From the NCBI GenBank assembly GCA_002785585.1, contig PEUI01000081.1:1-6712 (forward strand): a DNA stretch of 6,712 bases, given 5' to 3'. Positions within the stretch are counted from its first letter, which is position 1, and each line of letters starts with the position of its first letter. Made by a program: the position numbers and the translations under genes. Of this stretch, positions 1 through 5,943 are shown in pieces. Under the pieces are notes generated by a model that was given only the letters and a program-made list of their open reading frames with translations, searched no databases and was not told the DNA's origin. Origin of the DNA: Lysobacterales bacterium CG02_land_8_20_14_3_00_62_12 (GTDB taxonomy: Bacteria > Pseudomonadota > Gammaproteobacteria > Xanthomonadales > Ahniellaceae).

Positions 1-482
1 TCCTTGTCGGCAAAATCGAGCGACCACTCGCGCTCGCCCACCAGCGCATACAGGTAGCTCGCCATACCCAAAAATCGCACGCGCCCATCACCCCGCTCGG
101 GCAAAATCGCCAGGCCTTCCTTCAACCAGGTGAAGGCACGCTGGTGGTCACCGATGTTGGCCGCCATGTTGACGCCCAGGCTGTAAGCGCGAATGCGCTG
201 AGCCGGTGGCAAGGTTTGTTCGAGCAGGCTTTGCACCTTGTCGATACCGGCACGGTTGTCACCGGCCAGCGCCAGATTGCGCAATCGCAGCAACTCCACC
301 CGGGTCCGCTGTTCGATGGTCGCGCCGGTCAAATCCGGGGCCATCTTTTCAATCAGCGCGGCCGATTGCTGCCACGGCTGGGTGACATTGATTCGCTCGA
401 TCTCGGCAATGCGCGCCTCCAGGTCCGGCCCCGCCGAAGCGGCCGATACGAGCAAGAACGAAACCAGTGCCAGGCGGCGCAT
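1..482 (-). CDS. Exported TPR-like helical protein, N-terminal part (cut by window edge)
   Basis: About 160 codons of an open frame read leftwards off the window, so the C-terminus is missing. The start chosen is the ATG at 482-480, because it is followed at once by a typical Sec signal peptide: Arg-Arg, a run of Leu/Val/Phe, then a likely cleavage after Ala-Ser-Ala near residue 17. No strong Shine-Dalgarno precedes it. The mature part is almost all helical, with Leu/Ala-rich amphipathic stretches. Around residues 95-160 an 'AYSLGVNMAANIGDHQRAF' stretch followed by 'LYALVGEREWSLDFA' has the spacing and small/aromatic residue pattern of tetratricopeptide-like repeats. It begins 17 bases after the 71-aa gene stop, so the two are probably co-transcribed. 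Exported helical repeats of this kind in gammaproteobacteria often form the sensor part of a membrane diguanylate cyclase (GGDEF) or histidine kinase. That is a guess, since the output domain would lie outside the window. The coding frame is secure and the function is not. Confidence 0.72.
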   Translation of the reverse strand, partial: MRRLALVSFLLVSAASAGPDLEARIAEIERINVTQPWQQSAALIEKMAPDLTGATIEQRTRVELLRLRNLALAGDNRAGIDKVQSLLEQTLPPAQRIRAYSLGVNMAANIGDHQRAFTWLKEGLAILPERGDGRVRFLGMASYLYALVGEREWSLDFADK

Positions 483-499
483 GACCCAATCCGTTGCGG

Positions 500-715
500 T
501 CAGTCGTAAGCCTTGACCACCGTGTTGGTGGCGTAGCTGACTTCCTTCAGCCCGGTCAGTCGCTTGATCGCCACATCGTCAACGGCGATCAGTGCGGCGG
601 ATTCTTCCTTCGACAAGCCGGCACGCGCAATCACCGCGGCGGGGTCTTTTGCGTAGTCACTCGCCAGGGCGGCGTCGCTCCCGAGTTGCTTCAGCAGATC
701 GAGTAATTTGGACAT
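500..715 (-). CDS. Small LigA/Nif11-like protein of unknown function (71 aa)
   Basis: The start is the ATG at 715-713, preceded by an AGGGGA Shine-Dalgarno a few bases upstream. The frame is open for 27 more codons upstream, but that extension is Arg/Gln/Cys-rich, lacks a ribosome site and looks non-coding. The protein opens 'MSKLLDLLKQLGSDAALASD' and continues with 'DPAAVIARAGLSKEE', then 'ALIAVDDVAIKRLTGL', and ends in VVKAYD. This alternation (helix, Asp-Pro turn, Ala-Gly-Leu-Ser/Thr-x-Glu-Glu, helix, Asp) is the pattern of the small LigA-like fold of extradiol dioxygenase alpha subunits and of Nif11-type RiPP leader peptides. Many short stand-alone proteins of this type have no known role. 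It has no signal peptide, no Cys and no obvious core peptide. It sits where recR often follows ybaB, and the exported TPR-like gene starts 17 bases downstream. It may regulate or partner that protein, or be a peptide precursor whose modifying enzyme lies elsewhere; neither can be shown here. Confidence 0.75.
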   Translation of the reverse strand: MSKLLDLLKQLGSDAALASDYAKDPAAVIARAGLSKEESAALIAVDDVAIKRLTGLKEVSYATNTVVKAYD

Positions 716-833
716 GATTCCCCTACCTCTCATTGGATTGAATGCGTGGATTCGGCGCTGGGTACGTGCTTGCTGACATTGGCACAAAGCCCGCAAAGTC
801 TAGCTCAGCAGGTCGCGTCTGGCGCCGACCGAA

Positions 834-1157
834 TCAGAACGGCAATTTGAATCCGGGCGGCAGAGTCATGCCACCGGTAACCGCGCCCATCCGCTCCTGA
901 CTGAGCGAAGCTACCTTGTTGACAGCATCGTTGCAGGCGGCGGCGACCAGGTCTTCGAGCATCTCCAGGTCGTCCCCAACCGCGGCACGGTCGATGCGCA
1001 CGCGCCGCACCTGGTGGGCGCCGGTCATGGTCACTTCGACCATGCCACCACCGGCCTGACCACTGACCTCCAGCGCTTGCAGTTCGTCCTGCGCACGCTT
1101 CAGGTTTTCTTGCATTTTTTGTGCCTGTTGCATCAGGTTACCCAGGGGTCCGCGCAT
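834..1157 (-). CDS. ybaB: YbaB/EbfC family nucleoid-associated protein
   Basis: A small DNA-binding protein that forms a tweezer-like dimer and associates with the nucleoid. The 107-residue length matches the family (109 in E. coli). Hallmarks visible are the N-terminal coiled helix 'LGNLMQQAQKMQENLKRAQD' (from residue 5), the 'LEVSGQAGGGMVEVTMTG' strand region, 'EMLEDLVAAACNDA' and the nearly invariant end 'GMTLPPGFKLPF'. The start at 1157 is fixed by an excellent AAGGAG (1168-1163) five bases before the ATG. The dnaX stop codon TAA (1169-1167) overlaps that site, so translation is probably coupled to dnaX. Only 9 bases separate the genes. The usual third member of this operon, recR, is absent: the next gene downstream, after 118 non-coding bases, is the 71-aa protein. 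Family assignment is secure; the exact cellular role is incompletely known even in model organisms. Confidence 0.96.
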   Translation of the reverse strand: MRGPLGNLMQQAQKMQENLKRAQDELQALEVSGQAGGGMVEVTMTGAHQVRRVRIDRAAVGDDLEMLEDLVAAACNDAVNKVASLSQERMGAVTGGMTLPPGFKLPF

Positions 1158-1166
1158 GGTTACTCC

Positions 1167-2927
1167 TTAATTTGTGCTGGCGTCGATGGCTTGGATGGTG
1201 TCAATCAAAATGCGGGCATTCAATTCGCTCACTGCCCGCTGAACAAAAGGACTTTGCTGCAATGCCGTTTCCGCCGCGGTCTGTTGTTCGCGGCGTGCAC
1301 GCGCGGCGAGTGCTGCCGGTGTATCCGCAGCAGCGTCCATCGTCTCGATGCCGAGGGTGATTTCGCGCCCGAGCAGCCGCGACAACGCATCGCGCAGACC
1401 GCGCAGGCTCAAATCGTTTTGCAGATGTTGCTGGCCGACACTCATGCCGAAGCGCAGTTGCCGACCGTTGTCCTCGATAAATACCAGATGGGCAGCGAAC
1501 TCGCGGGTAGGGCCACGCAGCGCCGACTGCTGGTTGAACTGCGCCCACAACGCCGAATCAAGCACCGTGGCAATGGCCGGGGCCGCGACCGACACTGGTG
1601 CCAGCGTCGGTTCGGCGGCAGCAACCGCCGACGCTGACATCGGTTCCAGCGCCGCACAGAGCGGCATCGGCACTGCCGCCAGCGCAGCCAAGGGTCGCGC
1701 AGAGATCGGCCCAGGCCGCGTTGCCCCAACCGCCGACCGCGGTGCCGATGCCGTCGGCGGGCTTGGCTCGTGGCCGGTGCTGACACGCTGAACCGGCAGC
1801 AGAGCGCGGCCATCCGCTGCCGCCGGCAGTGCCAGCCGGGCGCCATCCGTTGGCTGCGGCTGAAACGCCAGCATCCGCAACAGGCACATTTCGAAGCCGA
1901 TGCGTGCGCTCGGCGCCAACGTTAGATCACGCCGCCCGGTGATCGCCAATTGATAAAACAATTGCACGGTTTCCGGTGCCACCCGGGCAACGAAATCGGC
2001 CACCGGCCAAACATCTTCAGGACTGGCCGAAGGCAACAACTGGCCGACCTGGATGCCGTGCAGAAACTCCGCCAGTGCATCGAGCACATTGGCAAAATCC
2101 GGTTGAAACTCGGCGCTGGCGGCAATCCGCTCGGCCAGGAGCGCGCCGTCATTGGCAACGATGGCATCGAGCAAACCAACCACGCCACCGCGATCCAGCG
2201 TACCGAGCATGCTGCGCACTTCGGCCGCGAGCAACTGGCCACCGCCAAAAGCAATCGCCTGGTCGAGCAGCGACAGCGCATCGCGGACGCTGCCATTGCC
2301 GCCACGGGCAATTTCGCGGATCGACTCAGCATCGTGGGCGATGCCTTCCGCTTGCAAAATCTTGCTGAGTTGCGACTCGATCTCGGCAATCGTCAAGCGC
2401 TTCAAGTTGAATTGCAAACAGCGCGATAGCACGGTGACCGGCAGTTTTTGCGGATCGGTCGTCGCCAGCAAAAATTTGACGTGCGCCGGCGGCTCTTCGA
2501 GCGTTTTCAACAGCGCGTTGAAGGCGGGCTTCGACAACATGTGCACTTCGTCGATCAGGTACACCTTCATGCGTCCACGCGCCGGCGCGTATTGCGCGTT
2601 CTCGATCAGGCTGCGCACATCGTCGACACCGGTATTGCTGGCGGCATCGATTTCCAGCAAATCCATAAAGCGCCCGGCATTGATATCCACACAGGCCGAA
2701 CACACCCCGCACGGCGTGCTGCTGATGCCGGTTTCGCAATTCAACGACTTGGCAAAAATGCGCGCTATCGTGGTCTTGCCAACGCCACGGGTGCCGGTGA
2801 ACAAAAACGCGTGGTGGATGCGCCCGGAATCCAGCGCATGACTCAACGCCCGCACCACATGCTGCTGGCCGACCAGCTCGGCAAACACCTTCGGACGCCA
2901 TTTGCGTGCCAACACTTGGTAGGACAT
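1167..2927 (-). CDS. dnaX: DNA polymerase III subunit tau (clamp loader ATPase)
   Basis: The ATPase of the clamp loader opens the beta sliding clamp and, through its C-terminal region, tethers the polymerase core and the replicative helicase. With the start at 2927 (MSYQVLARKWRP, the usual family start) it has 586 residues. Landmarks fall at the E. coli positions: Walker A GTRGVGKTT at 45-53, four zinc-binding Cys at 64, 73, 76 and 79, Walker B LIDEVH at 124-129, sensor 1 LLATTD at 153-158 and the SRC arginine-finger motif at 168-170. Next comes a NGSVRDALSLLDQAIAFG sensor 2 region. An Ala/Pro-rich linker lies around residues 370-450, then a C-terminal tau region with SPFVQRAVSEL near the end. 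An ATG at 2939 is an alternative start; neither ATG has a strong Shine-Dalgarno, though TGAG lies 7 bases before 2927. The frame stays open to 3104 upstream, but that extension is unlike DnaX. I see no A-AAA-AAG slippery heptamer, so a gamma product by the E. coli mechanism is not supported. It heads an operon with ybaB. Confidence 0.97.
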   Translation of the reverse strand: MSYQVLARKWRPKVFAELVGQQHVVRALSHALDSGRIHHAFLFTGTRGVGKTTIARIFAKSLNCETGISSTPCGVCSACVDINAGRFMDLLEIDAASNTGVDDVRSLIENAQYAPARGRMKVYLIDEVHMLSKPAFNALLKTLEEPPAHVKFLLATTDPQKLPVTVLSRCLQFNLKRLTIAEIESQLSKILQAEGIAHDAESIREIARGGNGSVRDALSLLDQAIAFGGGQLLAAEVRSMLGTLDRGGVVGLLDAIVANDGALLAERIAASAEFQPDFANVLDALAEFLHGIQVGQLLPSASPEDVWPVADFVARVAPETVQLFYQLAITGRRDLTLAPSARIGFEMCLLRMLAFQPQPTDGARLALPAAADGRALLPVQRVSTGHEPSPPTASAPRSAVGATRPGPISARPLAALAAVPMPLCAALEPMSASAVAAAEPTLAPVSVAAPAIATVLDSALWAQFNQQSALRGPTREFAAHLVFIEDNGRQLRFGMSVGQQHLQNDLSLRGLRDALSRLLGREITLGIETMDAAADTPAALAARARREQQTAAETALQQSPFVQRAVSELNARILIDTIQAIDASTN

Positions 2928-2954
2928 GCGTGTACTCATCTCAGGGGAGCGGGC

Positions 2955-2963
2955 ATTGTGCCA
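2955..2963 (-). promoter_or_regulatory. Possible extended -10 promoter element for dnaX
   Basis: On the minus strand the sequence reads TGG-CACAAT: a TGn extension followed by a hexamer matching TATAAT at four of six positions. No good -35 hexamer is found at the usual distance, which extended -10 promoters can tolerate. A transcript starting about 7 bases downstream would have a very short leader to the ATG at 2927. The evidence is weak, from base matching only. Confidence 0.28.
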
Positions 2964-3021
2964 ACTGTCGGGGCCGGGCGCGAGCGGCAGCCGCGGTCCC
3001 GCTCCAGGATCAACCCGCATT

Positions 3022-3036
3022 GGACAAGACTTGTCC
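3022..3036. promoter_or_regulatory. 15-bp perfect palindrome, candidate operator between dnaX and the cytochrome genes
   Basis: GGACAAG-A-CTTGTCC is a perfect inverted repeat of 7 bp arms around one base. It lies in the divergent region and directly abuts the proposed -35 hexamer of the cytochrome promoter (3037). That position suits a dimeric transcription factor acting on the cytochrome genes, and possibly on dnaX too. I cannot match it to a known regulator. An alternative reading is a short intrinsic-terminator-like hairpin on the plus strand (6-bp stem, GAC loop, then TTTT), but no plus-strand gene lies upstream that would need terminating. Confidence 0.5.
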
Positions 3037-3065
3037 TTTTCAGGCGCGACCGGGCTGGCTATACT
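3037..3065 (+). promoter_or_regulatory. Sigma70-like promoter of the tandem cytochrome c genes
   Basis: A -35-like TTTTCA (3037-3042, four of six matches to TTGACA) is followed by exactly 17 bases and then TATACT (3060-3065, five of six matches to TATAAT). A transcript would start near 3072, leaving a leader of roughly 50 bases before the ATG at 3126. The 15-bp palindrome lies immediately upstream. The prediction rests on consensus matching only. Confidence 0.5.
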
Positions 3066-3125
3066 CCGCGACTCTTTTTGGCTCGGATCGGCATGCCCGA
3101 TCATTCGTTCAAGGATATCGACCCC

Positions 3126-3443
3126 ATGCGCAGTGTCTTCGTCCCCCTACTGGCGCTTTTGATCGCCGTACCCGCGTGCAATGTTCAGGCCGCTGGCGAT
3201 GCCGTCGCCGGCGAAAAACTGTTCTACACCTGCACCGGCTGCCACGGCATCGCCGGTTACAAGAACGCTTATCCCAATTATTCGGTGCCCAAGGTCGGCG
3301 GTCAGAGCGAGACCTACCTGATCAATGCGCTGAAGGCCTATCAAAAGGGCGATCGCAAGCACCCCACCATGGGCGCCCAGGCGCAAAGCATGAACGATCA
3401 AGACATCGCCGATATCGCGGCGTTTTTAAGCAACGTCAAGTAA
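3126..3443 (+). CDS. Exported monoheme class I cytochrome c (first of tandem pair)
   Basis: A 105-residue periplasmic electron carrier. The start at 3126 gives a signal peptide (MRSVFVPLLALLIAVPA...) with likely cleavage after Val-Gln-Ala near residue 22. AAGGA at 3111-3115 lies 10 bases before it. An in-frame ATG at 3093 would add 11 polar residues and spoil the signal. Heme is attached at CTGCH (Cys36, Cys39, His40), and the distal ligand is probably Met82 in HPTMGAQ. The 'PKVGGQSETYLINALKAYQKG' stretch and the 'DQDIADIAAFL' ending are typical of the cytochrome c4/c553-type domain, here as one domain instead of the two in cytochrome c4. The signal region contains VPAC (Cys18), a poor lipobox, so a lipoprotein is a less likely alternative. 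The second cytochrome follows 17 bases later and is almost surely co-transcribed. The physiological partner is unknown; a terminal oxidase or other respiratory reductase is a family-based guess. Confidence 0.93.
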   Translation: MRSVFVPLLALLIAVPACNVQAAGDAVAGEKLFYTCTGCHGIAGYKNAYPNYSVPKVGGQSETYLINALKAYQKGDRKHPTMGAQAQSMNDQDIADIAAFLSNVK

Positions 3444-3460
3444 CTTCAAGGACCCGGACC

Positions 3461-3799
3461 ATGCGAATTTCCGTTGTAGTGATTGGCCTCGGCGTTGCGC
3501 TTTTTGCCGGAACCGCACTGGCTGCCGCCGATCTCAAAGCCGGCGAAAAAGCGGCCACCGTCTGTGCTGCCTGCCATGGCATTGATGGCAATCGTCCGCT
3601 CGACGCGAGCTATCCAAAACTCGGTGGCCAGTACGCCGATTACCTGGTCAAGGCGCTCAAAGACTACCGCTCCGGCGCGCGCGTCAACGTCATCATGAAT
3701 GGTCAGGCGGCGCTATTGAAAGACCAGGACATCGACAACGTCGCCGCGTGGTTTGCCGCTCAGAACGGCCAAATCCGGGATCTGCGCGACGTCAAATAG
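3461..3799 (+). CDS. Exported monoheme class I cytochrome c (second of tandem pair)
   Basis: A 112-residue periplasmic cytochrome with the same architecture as its upstream neighbour. The start at 3461 has AAGGA (3448-3452) 8 bases upstream. The signal peptide is clear: hydrophobic VVVIGLGVALFAG, then cleavage after Ala-Leu-Ala near residue 21. The heme site is CAACH (Cys35, Cys38, His39). The distal ligand is probably Met79 in NVIMNGQ. 'YPKLGGQYADYLVKALKDYR' and 'LKDQDIDNVAAWFAAQ' are the c4/c553-like landmarks. It shares the KxGGQ..YL..ALK.Y and DQDI patterns with the first cytochrome, which suggests an old duplication; the differing loops show that it is not recent. A short polar tail follows the last helix. 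The gene ends 17 bases from the convergent response regulator gene, and no convincing terminator fits between them. The electron donor and acceptor are not indicated by the neighbours. Confidence 0.94.
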   Translation: MRISVVVIGLGVALFAGTALAAADLKAGEKAATVCAACHGIDGNRPLDASYPKLGGQYADYLVKALKDYRSGARVNVIMNGQAALLKDQDIDNVAAWFAAQNGQIRDLRDVK

Positions 3800-3816
3800 G
3801 GCGTTGCCGCCACGTT

Positions 3817-4473
3817 TCAGGGGCGCGCCACCCAGCCTTGCTTCCAGGCTTGCACGGCTACCTGCGTGCGATCCGTCAGTTCCAGCTTGGACAGCAGATT
3901 ACTGACATGGGTTTTCACGGTTTTGTCGCCGATGCCAAGACGCTCGGCGATCTGCCCGTTCGATAGCCCTTGGGCGATGCATTGCAACACCTCGCGCTCG
4001 CGCGCACTCAAGGCGTCAATGCCGCTGACCGGGCCCACCGCCGAGCGCAGGCTTTGCGTCAATACCGCAGCGGCCTTGGCGTGCAACACCGCTTGACCGC
4101 GATGCGCTTTGCGAATGACATCGGCCAGCGCCTCGGCGCCGATGTCCTTGAGCACGTACGATAGCGCGCCGGCGGCCAGCGCCTGCCGAATATCACTCTC
4201 GCGATCAAACGAGGTCAGCACCACGCTGCGGCTGGTCGGCGTGTCGATGGCGATCTGGCGCAGCGCCGCCACCCCGCCGCCGCCCGGCATCACCATGTCG
4301 AGCAGTACGACATCGGGCTTGGTTCGGGCGCAAACCTTGGCTGCCGCCAAGGCATCGCCGGCCTCGCCGACAATGGTGATATCCGACTGCGTTTCCAAAA
4401 ATGCGCGGATGCCTTGGCGCACCAAATCGTGATCGTCGGCGATCACCACGCGGATGCGCGCTGATTTATTCAT
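3817..4473 (-). CDS. NarL/FixJ-type response regulator (LuxR-family DNA-binding)
   Basis: A transcription regulator activated by phosphorylation from the kinase encoded just upstream. It has 218 residues with the start at 4473. The receiver domain (about 5-120) has the acidic pair Asp13/Asp14, the phospho-acceptor Asp59 in VVLLDMVMPG, the switch Thr87 and the conserved Lys109 in SYVLKD. The output domain (about 153-213) is a LuxR-type helix-turn-helix: 'LSAREREVLQCIAQGLSNGQ', then IAERLGIGDKTVKTHVSNLL with recognition helix KTVKTHV. Its ATG overlaps the kinase stop codon as ATGA (4473-4470), so translation is coupled; this decides the start over an in-frame upstream codon near 4512. All catalytic residues are intact. 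Target genes are unknown; the convergent cytochrome genes are a candidate by proximity only. It is not identifiable as NarL itself. Confidence 0.95.
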   Translation of the reverse strand: MNKSARIRVVIADDHDLVRQGIRAFLETQSDITIVGEAGDALAAAKVCARTKPDVVLLDMVMPGGGGVAALRQIAIDTPTSRSVVLTSFDRESDIRQALAAGALSYVLKDIGAEALADVIRKAHRGQAVLHAKAAAVLTQSLRSAVGPVSGIDALSAREREVLQCIAQGLSNGQIAERLGIGDKTVKTHVSNLLSKLELTDRTQVAVQAWKQGWVARP

Positions 4474-5921
4474 GGCCCGGCCGCCGTTGCGACCGCTGGC
4501 GATTGCGCCCAATGCAAGTTGATTTCCACGCCATCCGCTCCGTTGATCGTCAGTGTGCCACCCGGCAGGGCCGCCGCCCGAACCCGCATATTGCAGAGAC
4601 CTTGGCCGCCACCGGTGGGCAGCGCCATGCCGCGACCGTTGTCACGCACGCGCAAATGCAAACAGTCGCCCTGTCGCGTTAATTCAACCTGCACCTGGGT
4701 GGCGCCACTATGCCGGTAAATGTTGGACATTGCCTCATCCACCAGGCGGATCAGCGTGTCACGGTGCCGCGGGTCCACCTGCTCGGCCGCCGGCAGTTGC
4801 CAGTCCACGGTCAGGTCGCCGAGGCGCGCCCAGTCGCGAAGGCGTTGTTCGATTACCTGGCCCCAGGCCGAGGCGTCGCTGTCAGCGCTCTGCAACTCGT
4901 CCAGGATGGCCACCAGCTCGTGTTGAATGTCCGCCGCCAATTGTTCGCACTGCGCCAGGCTGGCACGGCTGCTGGCGCCAGCCACGCTGGAACGCATGGC
5001 CGCCAGTTGCAGCGAGAGCGCAAATGCCTTTTGTTTGACCGTATCGTGAAGATCACGGGCCAGTCGCTGGCGCTCGTTCAAGGTGGCCAGTTGCGAACGC
5101 GCGTGGACCAGTTGCTTGAGTTCCCCGGCCATCTGATCGAGCGCTGCCGACAGCACGCCGAGTTCGTCCGCCGACCGGTCGCCGATGACTACCGCAAAGT
5201 TGCCACCGCGCCAAGCATCGGCTGCCGCCGCAATTCGGTGCAGCCGGACCGTCACCGATCGACCAAAAAACCACAGGGTGACGAGACTGAAGACCAGTAA
5301 AAATCCGACCAACACCGGCCACTCTTTGCTGGTGCTGAGCACGACCCGATGCCACGGTAGCGGCAGCCGCAATTCCAAAACCAACAGCGCTGGAGACTCG
5401 GCCTTCGGCGCCACCGGCGCGGCGTAGCGGCGCATCCAGACCGGTGATTGCTGGCGCGCCGATTCGATCACCGCCGACGGTCCCGGCAGCGCCAGCGGCT
5501 CGGCCGCAATCTGCCAACCCCCAGGGATCATCGGTGCGCGGATCACCCGGCCATCGGCCAATCGCAGTGCCGCCGCGAACGGTTGATCACTCAATTCCTG
5601 CAACACCGCCGAATCCACCACCGCGGTCGCGCCGGGTAGTGCCAATCCGTCCAGCCAGGCCGCGAGTTCTTGTTGCAGTTGGGCGGGGTCGGCAGCGGCG
5701 GTCAGTTGCGTCGCCAACCGCCGCGCTTCGGCGGCGGTCGCCGCCCGCAATCGACCTTTGCCAACGTCGGCGGTGAACTGTTGAAACTCCAGCATCAACA
5801 AGGCCGACTCGACCACGATCAAGGTCGGCAGCGACACCAATAGAAAAAATCCCGCCAATTTCAACGACAGGCGATGGCGGCCCAGCACCCGGGACAGCAA
5901 CCATTGCGGGGCGTTGGCCAT
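4470..5921 (-). CDS. NarX-like membrane sensor histidine kinase (HisKA_3 / HATPase_c)
   Basis: An inner-membrane sensor that phosphorylates the adjacent regulator. With the ATG at 5921 it has 483 residues. The order is a short cytoplasmic lead, TM1 about 21-44, a periplasmic region of about 155 residues (45-200) of no family I recognise, TM2 about 201-220, and a HAMP domain about 221-272. The HisKA_3 dimerisation helix 'ERQRLARDLHDTVKQKAFAL' follows, with phospho-acceptor His292. The ATPase domain has an N-box DEAMSNIYRHS (Asn400), DNGRG at 427-431 and a GGGQGLCNMR lid/G2 region at 437-446. The periplasmic part has no Cys and contains paired strand-like segments, as in extracytoplasmic PAS/Cache-like sensors, but I cannot name the ligand. 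A GTG at 5939, only 4 bases after the nfuA stop, would add six residues and is an equal rival start; neither has a good Shine-Dalgarno. The 3' end overlaps the regulator start by 4 bases. All residues needed for activity are present. Confidence 0.94.
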   Translation of the reverse strand: MANAPQWLLSRVLGRHRLSLKLAGFFLLVSLPTLIVVESALLMLEFQQFTADVGKGRLRAATAAEARRLATQLTAAADPAQLQQELAAWLDGLALPGATAVVDSAVLQELSDQPFAAALRLADGRVIRAPMIPGGWQIAAEPLALPGPSAVIESARQQSPVWMRRYAAPVAPKAESPALLVLELRLPLPWHRVVLSTSKEWPVLVGFLLVFSLVTLWFFGRSVTVRLHRIAAAADAWRGGNFAVVIGDRSADELGVLSAALDQMAGELKQLVHARSQLATLNERQRLARDLHDTVKQKAFALSLQLAAMRSSVAGASSRASLAQCEQLAADIQHELVAILDELQSADSDASAWGQVIEQRLRDWARLGDLTVDWQLPAAEQVDPRHRDTLIRLVDEAMSNIYRHSGATQVQVELTRQGDCLHLRVRDNGRGMALPTGGGQGLCNMRVRAAALPGGTLTINGADGVEINLHWAQSPAVATAAGP

Positions 5922-5943
5922 CGCTGCCGGGGGGCGCACGCGG

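Noticed and set aside
500..796. Longer start at 796 for the 71-aa protein
   Set aside because: The added residues are Arg/Gln/Cys-rich with no ribosome site, whereas 715 has a strong AGGGGA and begins the conserved-looking helix.
795..806. TAGACT on the minus strand as a -10 for the 71-aa gene
   Set aside because: It matches only four of six bases and has no -35-like hexamer at 16-18 bases. It was judged chance, though some promoter probably exists in 716-833.
811..830. Inverted repeat GGTCG...CGACC downstream of ybaB as an intrinsic terminator
   Set aside because: The stem is only 5 bp with a 10-base loop, and no T run follows on the minus strand, so it is not a convincing terminator.
1014..1637. 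Long plus-strand open frame opposite dnaX/ybaB, and similar long frames opposite other genes
   Set aside because: These are shadows of GC-rich coding sequence: Arg/Ala/Pro/His-rich, no ribosome sites, no recognisable domains, and overlapping strongly supported genes.
2928..3125. 4.5S (SRP) RNA gene upstream of dnaX, a common location in gammaproteobacteria
   Set aside because: The conserved GGAAGGAAGCAGCC-type core is not present on either strand of this region.
2448..3125. Plus-strand extension of the first cytochrome frame upstream to 2448
   Set aside because: It runs antisense to dnaX and would bury the signal peptide. The cytochrome clearly starts at 3126.
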